NCBI GenBank assembly: GCA_033558025.1
Contig: JAUCEF010000017.1
Location: forward strand, 3,038,001 to 3,102,000
DNA length: 64,000 nucleotides
Direction of reading: 5' to 3'
DNA from: Phytophthora sp. 'mugwort'
Taxonomy: Eukaryota; Oomycota; Peronosporomycetes; Peronosporales; Peronosporaceae
A program made the translations under genes and the position numbers. Below, in pieces: positions 54,851-64,000 of this stretch (the stretch's first letter is position 1; each line of letters starts with the position of its first letter). The notes below the pieces were generated by a model. That model was not told the origin of the DNA. It searched no databases and saw nothing but the letters and a program-made list of their open reading frames with translations.

Positions 54851-56200
54851 CTACAAACCTGCTTTCTCCCAGGCTCGGCGAATACACTGCTCGCTAACGC
54901 TCTTCCAGGCGGCAACTATTCTTTCGGCGACAATCTTGCGCTTCTCACGGGCTGGAACCTTCAGCAGAGCAAGCAGAGGTAAGTGCCCGTTTGCTTGGAT
55001 CCAGGACAACTCGTAAGACAGCGCTTGTTTGCGCAGACTCTTTTTGAACGGGCCCATGACACCCACATCAAGCGGCTGCAGCATCGCTGTGGTGTTCTTG
55101 GGAAGGGGTACCAATTCCGTCCCCCAGCTTGCAAAGTCTTCTTCTGAAGCGCTAGAAGTATGGCACTTAAGATTGTCGACGTACAGTGCCAGTGGCCCAG
55201 CCTGAGTTGTCGAAACGTACTCGGCCCATATTCCATTGATGAAGTGGTTGTGCCAAATGCGGGTATCCATCCACGCATTAGACTGTACCGTAGCGTAGAT
55301 ATCATGATAGCCCTTGCACTCCTCCTCCACAGTTCCACCAGGGTGGCCCTTAAAGATGATAATAGGCCGCAACTTTTCACCAGTCGCGGAAACCACCAAC
55401 AGAACACTGGCGCGCGACGACCGCGCATGACCGCGCACTTTGGCCGACTTCTTAGAGCCGCGCTCGGCGATGATGCTTCCAGGTTCTTCATCATAGTAAA
55501 CGCCAGTTTCATCCGCGTTAAATACTGAGCCCCGAGCGTAGCCTTTGGCTACGGCTGCGCCGATACTTTGCGCAAACTTGATTTTTTTGCTCAAGGAGCA
55601 AGTCCTCAGTAGAAAGAACGGTTCTCGTCGGGCGCCGAAATAAATATCCGTGACGGTAGACGAAGCGTTGAAAGAGCTGAAATAGACTAGCCTCCTTGCT
55701 TGAAATAAGATAGCTATCTACCCATGCAGCGTATTCCTCCCTAACGAAAGCAACAACATGACTCATCTTGAGAGGGTAATCGTCACGACGCATCGCCTTA
55801 ATTCACTGAACGAGCTCTTCGGTATACGGGAAAGGAGCATAGCCAATCTTGGCCCCGCAAGCACACCTTCTAGGCCATCTTGCTGCTGCCCCCCCACCCG
55901 CAGTTTGGCCTCCTGCTTTTCCCACGCGTAAATGGACCCCCTGTTCTTCATGCCGTAACGCGTCTGGAGGTCACCGACCAGCCTCTGCTCCTTTTGTCGA
56001 GCACCCGCACCTTGAAGAGGTTGTCGAACGGCATACGCCGAGAGCCTAGGCTCTGACTCTTGCCAGACGGTACAACGCCTCCCCAGCAGCCCTAGCTTCC
56101 TCCTGAACCTCTTGGCTACCTCCTGCCTCGCTGCTGTCTTCGCCTTCTCTCCATTCCTCCCCCTCTTCACCTCGGAGCATCCGTTCCGCTGGAGCGTCAT
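54851..56200 (-). pseudogene. Pogo/Tigger-type (Tc1/mariner superfamily) transposase
   Basis: The minus strand reads first a basic region, then DDYPLKMSHVVAFVREEYAA and RHGYLFRRPTRTVLST, the CENP-B/Tc5-type helix-turn-helix. After a frameshift near 55590 the DDE_1 domain is open for 247 codons: GSVFNADETGVYYDEEP (first Asp), GPLALYVDNLKCHTS (second Asp) and LPKNTTAMLQPLDVGVMGP (third Asp), followed by WEKAGL and TAG. The D-D-D arrangement and the LQPLDVGVMGPFK block are typical of pogo/Tigger. C17 (56206-56222) lies just upstream of the first residues. The catalytic half is intact, but the N-terminal half has shifts and a stop. Confidence 0.8.
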
Positions 56201-56447
56201 CGACGCCCCCCCCCCCCCCCCCAGGTGCGCAGGCGCTTTAACGCATCATTGTTGCTGATGTTTGATGTGCTCATCGAGTTCTAAGCTGCTGGACGCGAGC
56301 AATCGAAGCCAGCCAGACTGCTTGCATTTTATTGGTAAAAAAATGTTTGTATAGAGAGTCCCACTAAAACCTTAACTGTCACATCAATAATACGTCCGTC
56401 ATATCGTCGTAATCTGTACTTATGTAAGTTATAAATGGAGTTTCCTG

Positions 56448-56921
56448 TCAAAACGTGTAACCAGATTGGCTTACTTTTTCCTGGAAGGCATATTCCCCAC
56501 TATGCGTTTGACTAGGAACTATTGTGGTCAAGTCTTGGATGCGATCCTTCCGCAAAATCGTAAGGGTCAGACGCCGACGATAAGGCACCCTTCCAATTAG
56601 CCAATATTCAAGAACCAGCGTTGCCTTACTAACATGGATGCTGGCAGATCGCACGGCACGATAGCAGAGATGATCGATGCGAGGGCAATACGCGACGCTT
56701 TCAGTTCCCAAAAAAAGAACAAGAAAGAAGTATACCGGCAACATCAACGGCATTAAGAAGTTGATCAGAGACATGCTCGCGGTGAAAGACCACAACACAG
56801 CTAGGTGTATGACACCCGTGATGATCTTAATCTCACTGCGTTCACCCCGGCGGTTTTTTTTTTTAGCAATTCTTGGTGCACAAGAGAGGTTGGCTAAGTC
56901 GGCTACTCTCAGTGGATACAT
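56448..56921 (-). other. Open frame with a hydrophobic stretch, unrecognised
   Basis: 157 codons open on the minus strand, with IKIITGVIHLAVLWSFTASM and MLPVYFFLVLFLGTESVAY forming a hydrophobic core and a basic C-terminal part ending QSGYTF. No family recognised. A plus-strand frame covers the same bases (56677-56988) and could instead be the N-terminal leftover of the Crypton. I keep it only because the hydrophobic pattern is regular. 56223-56447 holds nothing. Confidence 0.2.
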
Positions 56922-56934
56922 GTATCGCAGTGCA

Positions 56935-58545
56935 ATAAAGGATCTCTATCGATTGAAGAGGAGCCTGTGGAATATGGCAATGATATGAACCAACTATCTT
57001 TTTTTGGAACATAGCGCCTCAAGGCAGAGAACAACGAGTCTAGTTCGTCCAAGCCGTTAAAACAATTTCTCTACAAAGAGCTCTGCCGTTCGACGATGGC
57101 ACGAAGCGATGTCGGGTTTTCGCATCTCTTCCAAACTACCCAGTGGAATCTAATGTGCAGATCAGTATTGTCAAACTCTCCAAACGCAACACTTGTTGTC
57201 AAAGGATGACAGTATTGGTGGGATATTTTACAAAACCAAGACAAATCAGGAAGGTGTTGGCCCGCGTGACCTCGTCATTTTTTGCAAAACTGTTCTCTCC
57301 GAATACGTAATTGGTGACGGTGTTGGGAATTAATCTGGCGTGTAACCCACGCATTCAACCCGGTCGATTTTTCTTGGGTCTGACCCAAAAGTTAGATTCG
57401 GCAAGGCGCTGGGAGGTCTTAAAACAAACGACATCGCTAACACCTATGGAACGCGCTCAACAAGCAAGGGGGTGGCGACGTTTGCCTGCGGAGGAAGCAC
57501 CGCTGGCCCATCCATCGTTAGTGTCTGCCTCCGATGCGGATGGTCACTTGGTGGGGTTCAAGACAGGTACTTCTATTTTTATGGCGCGTTGTTGCTGGTC
57601 TCCCTGTGAACGATTCAAAGATCGCCATTCTCCCGCCTCATATTCGTGACAATTTTGAGAGCACGATTAAGTCGTGCATTGCAGCAATGTTTTCGGAACT
57701 GGCTAGCGAATTTAATTTGCGAGATATATTGCGGCTACCCTTGCGTCGCTGGTTCACCACGCTGCGTTTTTGCTGAGCAATTTGCCAACTAACCATCCCC
57801 TCTTATCGACGCTAATATTCACCAACCAACGACGTTAAATAACCTACGCGCCAAGCTGGAGGTTAGCGAGTCGAACTGGATGGAGCCCACAGGAATACCG
57901 CCGCACAATAAAACTTGATAGACAGCAAAAGTCTTTAGATGCACTCCCCGACATGCTGGAGCAACGACTGGAGAAGGTATTGGAGGAAAAGGCTGTGACA
58001 GTCGGTAATATTACGCGGGAGCTTTTACGTGAGGAAATCAGATCGTGGTTAGTAGAGGCGGGACTTCAGCAACCAAAATCAACAATATCTTCAGGGCCAC
58101 AACGAACCTTTTTTTTCGTGGGGCGGCAAGTTTCACAAACTACCAAAAACTTTCGGGTTTCCCAGCATTGATCCTCTTGGAGCTTGGGCACTGTGGTGGT
58201 TCGGTGATGCTAGGCTTGAGTATCCTCCCTGCCAAGCTATATCGTCAGATGATTTAGACACACCGAAAAAGAAGGCGACTTTACACATCACCTACGCTAT
58301 TGAAGCCCAAACGAATGAACCTGTACCTCAATTCGTGACGAAGCTCACGCTATCGAGTTGTTCAACGTGGGCTACAAATATTAATATAAAACCCAGTAGG
58401 CGTAAACGTAGAATCGATCAGATCAAACTTACCACCATGTTGAGGCTATTCGTCAAGCTGAATGCACAGGGGCTCGATCCTTTCCATTCAAGCGGCGGAA
58501 CGTTCTGCAATCAGCAGCGGCTCGGAGAGCCTTCAATATGCGGGT
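56935..58545 (+). pseudogene. Crypton tyrosine recombinase and C-terminal domain
   Basis: Plus-strand pieces in several frames: GVGPRD near 57250, TALGI/VLGINLACNPRIQPG at 57311, and SKGVATFACGGSTAGPSIVS, CLRCGWSLGGVQDRYFYFYG near 57460-57580. The last matches the C-terminal box of Crypton recombinases, where H-x-x-R precedes KGVATF and Tyr follows QDRY. Here the H-x-x-R place reads RSTS, so two catalytic residues are lost. Further on: LPPHIRDNFESTIKSCIAAM, LPTNHPLLSTLIFTNQR, LEKVLEEKAVTVGNITRELL, and a basic end RRKRRIDQIKLTTMLRLFVK. The C-terminal part resembles the DNA-binding extension of oomycete Cryptons. Confidence 0.65.
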
Positions 58546-59184
58546 AGAGGACTGAAATACAGGGTTGAATGACAAGCGTTAAGCATATAGAGCAGCAACG
58601 CAGCGTAAGAGAGTCAGTACACAATAAACAGCTCGTTAACAGCATTCTTACCTACAGAAGAAAAGAGTAGTGTCCTTAGAGCTCTTCGAGAAATGAACCA
58701 AACGACGACAGCCCAAACTCACATTTTCAGCCAATGAAAATGAGTTTCCAATCGTCGGAGTCAGGAACTTGCGTTTTCCCAATATAATCCTCTCCAGCCT
58801 CGCGAATTACGTATCTTCATTTATGGAGTCATCCCAAACTGGACTGTGCGAACCGCGATCCCCAAGCTAACTAGATGTGGAAGAAGGAAGACTGTATCAC
58901 GGATGAGATAACGGCGATGTTGCCAACTGCACACCGAAACCCAATGTCAGTAGACGATACTGGAAAAGAGCATCCTAGGTAACGAGACGCAGGAGGACTT
59001 GTGTCGCGATGGGTGTGACGTGGGCGATGCCCAGCGTGAGCTAGAAGCCGATTATGCGAACGACGGAGGCGTGGAACGTTGCCGACCACACGCCGGATTC
59101 TTTCGATAAAAAACCTGAGGGATACCCTTCAGTGGATGGCGCGGCGTTTTGTTAGCACAGATGCGATGAGGTGTCTTTAAGAGC
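58546..59184. other. No gene recognised; weak coding-like patch
   Basis: The plus strand near 58870-58980 reads MWKKEDCITDEITAMLPTAH and later LRDTLQWMARRFVSTDAMRC near 59110, a weak protein-like patch in two frames. I cannot place it. Confidence 0.25.
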
Positions 59185-59274
59185 GGTACAAGAGTTTGAG
59201 CAATACAGCGAGCATTTAGCCAGGAGTGTCCCCCCTGGCTAAATGCTCGCTGTATTGCTCGAAACGCTTGTACC
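59185..59274. repeat. Large hairpin (40-bp arms, 9-bp loop) abutting Gypsy-2
   Basis: The left arm 59185-59224 and right arm 59234-59274 are inverted copies (CCTGGCTAAATGCTCGCTGT in the right arm) matching at about 37 of 40 positions, with AGTGTCCCC as loop. The right arm ends one base before the left LTR of Gypsy-2. Confidence 0.85.
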
Positions 59275-59275
59275 A

Positions 59276-59487
59276 TGACATGCCCTTGGTTCGCAGAGGG
59301 TCTATCGGGTCCGCGAGGCCTTGCTTAAGAGAAACTTGCGGGGTTTGAGGTAAACGTGAGAATGAATTATTTCTTTAGCGACCTCGTCCTATATTGCTCT
59401 CGTGCTTCTAGAACTAGCTTCATCTGACCGCTTCTCCATCAATCAACCTCTTCTCCATCAATCCTCAGACATCTCTCAGTCGTGTCA
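59276..59487 (-). repeat. 3' LTR of Gypsy-2
   Basis: 212 bp, matches 63473-63689 with substitutions and small indels. Both contain GAATGAATTATTTCTT and CTAGCTTCATCTGACCGCTT. Confidence 0.85.
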
Positions 59488-59579
59488 TACCCCCCCCCAA
59501 TGAAGCAGTGATAGCTAGCACGGGAAAATGCGGCGAATGCTGATTTGCTGCTGAGTTGATCCTTTGTTCACGGTGGTAG

Positions 59580-60460
59580 TGCCGTTTTCATGAACGCTGC
59601 GGATCGGGAATGGGCCATCGGTGATGCTTTTCGTCTTGGCTCGGAACTGCTGTGGCACTCGTATCATCGCCTGGCCCCTGGGTTGTAGAAGTGCTCGAGT
59701 CGTTTGTCGTTTTCGCGGTCGTCAGCGAGTATAGCGTTGAATCGGCGTTTGGCCATGTAGCTCCTGTTGGCTTCGTACAATTGGCCTGAAATCATGTCGT
59801 ACCCAAAAATCAGCTGCCCAGGTGATGCATTCAGGATGCTATGGTAGCTCGCTCGGACTGTGAAGGCAGCGTAGTAAATATCATTTTTCCAATCTGCGCC
59901 TTCGTAGCTGAATCACGTTAAGAATTTCCAAATGCACTCGTTCACATACGCATTGGCTTGCGGGATTTTGGTTGTGATCAGCTTGGCCTTAATACCGTAG
60001 CTTCGGAACAGCTCTTGAAAATTGTCGCCCGTGAACTCTGGGCCTCTATCGTGAACTACTTGTAGCGGCCTCTGATATCGACAACGCTACTCGAGTCGAA
60101 GCCTTCAGCCGTCGTGAGCGAGTCCTTGTCAGGTTGAATCCCAATTTTGAGTCAGTGGGTTGCTTTGACAGTCATGGTGATACCATAGAAGCTACCCTTG
60201 TAAGGTCCGACAAGATCCACGTGCACGGTGTCGAAAGGGTTGACAGCCTTTATGGTGCGCGGTGGCAACAGTCCGTAGTCTTGTTTTCCGCCGTGGATGT
60301 TGGCGCGCTTGCACGTGACATACCTCCTGACGAATTTGGAAATTGTTGTCTCCATGCTGGGGCAGTAGAGCGTGTGGCGCATTTTTTTAAACTGCCGTTC
60401 GCTCGCTGGATGGACGAGGTTCTGGTGATACCATCCGATCATGGCGTTGCGCAAAATGTC
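59580..60460 (-). pseudogene. Gypsy-2 integrase
   Basis: Minus strand: a zinc region IGWYHQNLVHPASERQFKKM with TISKFVRRYVTCKRANIHGG (His-His-Cys; the first Cys is changed to Val/Thr context), then FDTVHVDLVGPYKG (first Asp). In other frames come GPEFTGDNFQELFRSYGIKA (second Asp) near 60040 and PQANAYVNECIWKFL (catalytic Glu) near 59960. GQLIFGYDMISGQLYEANRS follows near 59800. Several stops lie between. Family order and motifs are clear. Confidence 0.75.
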
Positions 60461-60779
60461 TGGGACGACCTACCCGCATCTGGTATACGCAACTAGAGTG
60501 GGACCCAAGAGGGGCACAAGCTGATAGTCGGGATTGTTGGTGCCTGCGAGGCAAGCCGACTCGATCGTTTGGATCATTTCATCGGCTTCTTGATGCTGGC
60601 TGATGACCGGACCGTGCATAACGCACTCGGGCTGCGTGCTTGCGGCGTAAATTTCTTCATTCAGCGATGGGTGTTCGTTCCCATCAAACCGCATGCGAGA
60701 AAAAGCGTCAGCTCCAATGTTCTTCTCCTCTTGATCTAGCTCATTGTCAGTCGATATTCCGTGAGCAATAACTTTCAGC

Positions 60780-62500
60780 GCTTAACTTGAAGGCTCGTCT
60801 CAGTCGGGTAAAAAGTTTTGTTGTCTCTGTGCACCAGGAAATCCGAGGAGCATCGTGCGATATTCTCGAAGAAGCTCGACTATCGACAGGAGCTCCAACT
60901 TCATGGTCGTGTAATTGAGCTGATGTTTGTTCAGACTGCGAGAATAGCACGCCAAAATCTTGCTTCCTTGCATGATGAGTCCACCGAGTTGGGTTCTGCT
61001 GGCATTCGCGTATACGTGGAACAGCTTCTCGAAATCAGGGAAGGATAAGACATGCTGGACGTCTCGGAAAGCTTTCGTCTCGCTTGGCAACCACGCGAAC
61101 AGCACCGTGGAGCATGTAAACCGATGCAGTGGTTTGCAAAGCGTTGGCTTGTTCGGTACCATGTCACGATAGTAGTTAATCATGCCCAAGAAACGTCGGA
61201 GCTCGTTGCAGTTGCGAGGCACCGCAGGATAACCTGGATCTTTTTCGCTTGTGGCCTGATTCTTCTGAGGAGAGTGTATAACTCAGATAGTCGACCTCTT
61301 TTGCAGGGTGTGGCATTTCTTGCCATTCAACAAAACTCCATACTTCTCCAGTCGCTCAAAGACGATGCTCAAGTGTTCGAAATGCACTTCTTCGTTCTCA
61401 TAGAACACTAGAATGTCATCCAGGTACACCACTACAAACTCCAATTTGCCGAAAATTCGCTCCGTGCAGGCCTGGTATTCATCGAGAGCCGTAGAATACC
61501 CATCGACAGCCTTTTGAACTGGTACTTTCCAAATCGCAAACAGATGCGGTAAAGGGCGACTCTTCATGGCGCGTCATCGAGCATAGTACCCAAGAATGGC
61601 ATCGAAGGTAGACATATATTTTGCTTGGCGAGACGCATCAGGATCTTCCTGATTCGCGGCACGTAGTACAGGCTCCGCCGCAGGTTCTTGTTCAGCCACC
61701 GGAAGTCAATTAGTTGATGCAGACTACCATCGGGCTTGACCAGGGAAAACGCCGGGGATGCAATCTCCGAATCGTAGATTTGCTCCAGCACGTCGGCGTT
61801 GATGAGTTGTTGAATATTGGCCTCGACTTTCCTTTCTTGGCTACGTGCGACATGGTAGGGTTTAGCGTGCACCGGCTTAAAATCGGAGGAGAGAGGTATC
61901 CCCGTAGTCATCAAACCGCATCCGCCCCAGGTGACCGTCGTAGAGCTTCCGATGCGCGATGAGCAGTGACAAGTAGCCTTTTGCCAGCTCGCCTTGGAGA
62001 CTATCAGAAAAGAGTTGTTCTGGCTGGACCTTTTGACTCGTCTGGGAACTCGTGGTCCTCTTACTCGCCGTAGCGCCTGTAGTTCCGTCGTGACCCGTGT
62101 TGAGGCTAAGGGAACAATCATGCCGCCCTGTCCTTGAAGTTCAAGATGAGGCCGAGATCATTCATCTTGTCGCGACCGATACCATGGCGTCGCTAGTGTC
62201 TTCGATCACTTCAAGATGATTGTGTCCGCCTTGAGGTTTTGAAAGACGAACCGTGCGATGGTCATTCCGTTGTTGGTGACCGAGCCGCTCATGGTGTTGA
62301 ATACAGTTGAAGACGCTGGGATAAATTTCCGACCTAACTCGACATTTGCCGCGAGCATCGCGCTGTTGATGACACCCTTGGAGGCGCCGCTGTCTAGGAG
62401 AGCCTCGAACGTCTCTACGCCGCGACTGATCTTCACCTTGATGCGCAGCGGTGCACTTTTCGTGCTTTTCCACAAATTTACGAACTTCATTTCCCCACCG
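60780..62500 (-). pseudogene. Gypsy-2 protease, reverse transcriptase and RNase H
   Basis: Protease: VETFEALLDSGASKGVINSA, with DSGAS, near 62390. Reverse transcriptase: PDGSLHQLIDFRWLNKNL near 61710 and VVVYLDDILVFYENEE near 61430 (YLDD box). Connection: CNELRRFLGMINYYRDMVP near 61190. RNase H: LFHVYANASRTQLGGLIMQG near 61010, where Asp of the usual YTDAS is Asn, and NKHQLNYTTMKLELLSIVEL, where the usual E of T-x-x-E-L is kept. The changed RNase H residue and stops near 61600 and 61280 indicate decay. Confidence 0.8.
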
Positions 62501-63425
62501 CTGTACGCGTCTGAGTCTGCGTCTGAGTCGTTGTAGATGCGTGGGTATCCTTTGCTCTCTTTGCGCTTCGGTCGGGGCTGGGCTTCAACTCGTTTGTGCT
62601 CTCCGCTTCCTTCTTATTGACGGTGTAGCAATCGCTGGTATTGTACGAGGCCGTCTTGTGAAAGGAGTAAGACTTCTCACTCTTTTTTTGCTGCCTGCGC
62701 CGTTTGTTTTCTTGTTGTCATCCTTGTGTCGGTTCTTCTGCGGATCTTGTTGACCTCGGCTCTTTTCCGTGCGCTGGTCCGTATAGCTCTTGTTTTTGTC
62801 CCGGGCAGTCAGCTGCCGCTCCGCTTTTTGGTGCGCGTGAAGTAGAGTACCAGTTCACTAAGTCGGCCAAACACGGCGCCGGATGCTGCCAGCTTTTCTT
62901 GCCAAGCGCGTGGCATTCCGCGCTTGAAGTACTTGCACTGCTCACCTCGGGGATCTCTTCCGCATCCTAAGGAAGCTCTGCAAACATGCGGATGTTCTCT
63001 TTCAATCGCTGGGGGAACTTGAGCACCGTCTCGTCGCGGCGCTTCGTCATTGTGCGCAACTCGTTCTCGAGGACTTCGCTGAAGTCGTGGGGGGGGGGGG
63101 GGCAACAACAGGCCCACGTCCGTGAAGAATTCCTCGAATGACTTATTTTCAGCCACGGCATCTTGGTCGACGCTTTCGACGTCGGTTTCGAGGTCGCCTT
63201 CGATAAGAGCGACAAGGTTGTGCGCCTTCTGCTCATCCGTCCACTGTGTTTTTCTACGACCGAGGCTACGAAATTGACCGCTCCACTTAAGCCAGTCGCG
63301 CGCGCTGCCGCCCGTGAATGTTTTGATCTTTATCTTTGCTTTTCCGCTTCGGTGTTGGCAGTGGTATGCGTGATCACCAGCTCGCAGATAACGTATTCGA
63401 CTTCCTCCTTGCGCCCCATGCTTGT
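62501..63425 (-). pseudogene. Gypsy-2 gag
   Basis: Minus-strand pieces: FEEFFTDVGLLLPPPPPRLQ (the proline run is encoded by a C14/G14 tract, 63089-63102, and breaks the frame), then RERVAHNDEAPRRDGAQVPP, and FKRGMPRAWQEKLAASGAVF near 62880. A Cys/His-poor knuckle-like region SYSFHKTASYNTSDCYTV lies near 62640, similar in spacing to C-x2-H...C knuckles of some oomycete Gypsy elements but with the first Cys replaced by Tyr/Ser. The structural role is inferred from position. Confidence 0.6.
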
Positions 63426-63472
63426 ATGACGCTTGGTTCTCTTAATTCCGATTCAGAATTGATACATCAAAA

Positions 63473-63689
63473 TGACATGCCCTTGGCTTGCATAGGGTCT
63501 ATCGGATCCACGAGGCCTTGCTTGAGAGGGACTTGTGAGGCTTGAGGTATAAGTGAAGAATGAATTATTTCTTAGACGGGCCTCGTCCTGTCTTGCTCTC
63601 GTGCATCTAGACTAGCTTCATCTGACCGCTTGCTTCTCCATAGTCAGCCTCTTCTCCATCAGTCCTTAAGACATCATTCAGTCATATCA
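63473..63689 (-). repeat. 5' LTR of Gypsy-2
   Basis: 217 bp, on the minus strand TGATATGACTGAATG...CATGTCA. The internal region starts at 63472 with TTTTGATGTATCAATTCTG, whose tRNA partner I cannot name. Confidence 0.8.
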
Positions 63690-64000
63690 AGCGGGGCGCG
63701 AGCAGCTGAAGTCTTTGGTTATCCTGTTCGTAACGGGACAGTTAATCCCCTCTTTTTTTTAAATGTGATTTTTTGCGCATTTTGCAAACTGCTTAACCAA
63801 TGGTTAAGTAGAGAAATCACAGTTCAGAATATCACGGGCGAGAGGATTGTCTATACATGTAAACATACATACAAAGTAGATTATAATTATGAAACTACAA
63901 AAAGTTGTTAAAAATAATGTGATAAGAATTACAGCGTCCAATAGCAAACTTGGCCTTGAGCTTTTTTAAGGTGCGGACCGGCGACTCGATCATGCGCTCG
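63690..64000. other. Right flank, no gene
   Basis: AT-rich. The plus strand at 63700-63760 reads KSLVILFVTGQLIPSF without context. The CTTAACCAATGGTTAAG inverted repeat lies near 63792. The window ends in ACCGGCGACTCGATCATGCG, possibly the edge of another element. Confidence 0.4.

Larger units (their letters stand above)
59276..63689 (-). mobile_element. Gypsy-2 LTR retrotransposon
   Basis: 4.41 kb between LTRs of 212 bp (59276-59487) and 217 bp (63473-63689), both TGACATGCCC...TCA on the plus strand. On the minus strand the order is gag, protease, RT, RNase H, integrase, the Gypsy order. A G-rich polypurine tract (TTGGGGGGGGGTA on the minus strand) precedes the 3' LTR. Flanks do not show matching duplications (TACCA left, AGCGG right). 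Many stops make it inactive, and LTR divergence indicates an older insertion than Copia-2. Confidence 0.85.

Noticed and set aside
1..64000. CRISPR array, bacterial operon or ribosomal RNA genes
   Set aside because: No regularly spaced repeats with unique spacers, no Shine-Dalgarno-organised gene strings and no rRNA-like segments. Introns and element families are eukaryotic.

Overview
The window looks like oomycete nuclear DNA, most likely from the Peronosporales (Phytophthora or downy mildew group). The evidence is a Crinkler (CRN) effector with an LxLAR-type N terminus, a WY/LWY-type secreted effector, a secreted jacalin-like lectin, short introns (two of 77 nt) and a dense set of decayed transposons from families common in oomycetes. 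I ran no database search, so family names rest on motifs I could read. Nearly everything is mobile DNA or pseudogene. Only three reading frames look intact: a jacalin-like secreted protein (35918-36439 +), a TDP2-like EEP phosphodiesterase with one intron (53253-54568 -), and the pol frame of a young Copia element (41442-45101 +).

Layout. 1-11.5 kb is a three-level nest: a PDR/ABCG transporter pseudogene (-) is split by Copia-1 (-), with a CAAAC duplication at both edges, and Copia-1 gag is split by a MULE (+) carrying a FAR1-like N terminus, a SWIM transposase and a ULP1-like peptidase. 11.7-14 kb holds a SANT/Myb-like pseudogene and a PIF/Harbinger transposase. 14.8-18.7 kb is degenerate coding DNA of unknown family followed by a GATC-rich tract. 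19.3-27.2 kb has two piggyBac elements in opposite orientations. 28-34.5 kb is a chromodomain Gypsy (+) whose gag-like reading frame runs antisense between pol and the 3' LTR. 35.9-45.7 kb is effector-type territory: the lectin, a frameshifted and interrupted LWY effector, and a CRN gene split by Copia-2 with duplication CCATG.

46.1-50.4 kb is a decayed Copia-3 carrying 24 copies of the 7-mer GAACGGT. 50.5-52.4 kb holds a divergent gene pair, one member resembling a viral capsid protein. Then come a small CRN fragment, the TDP2-like gene, a pogo/Tigger transposase (54.8-56.2 kb), a Crypton tyrosine recombinase (56.9-58.5 kb) and Gypsy-2 (59276-63689 -).

The genes do not form a pathway. The theme is a gene-sparse, transposon-rich compartment in which secreted-protein and effector genes are being broken by insertions of different ages.
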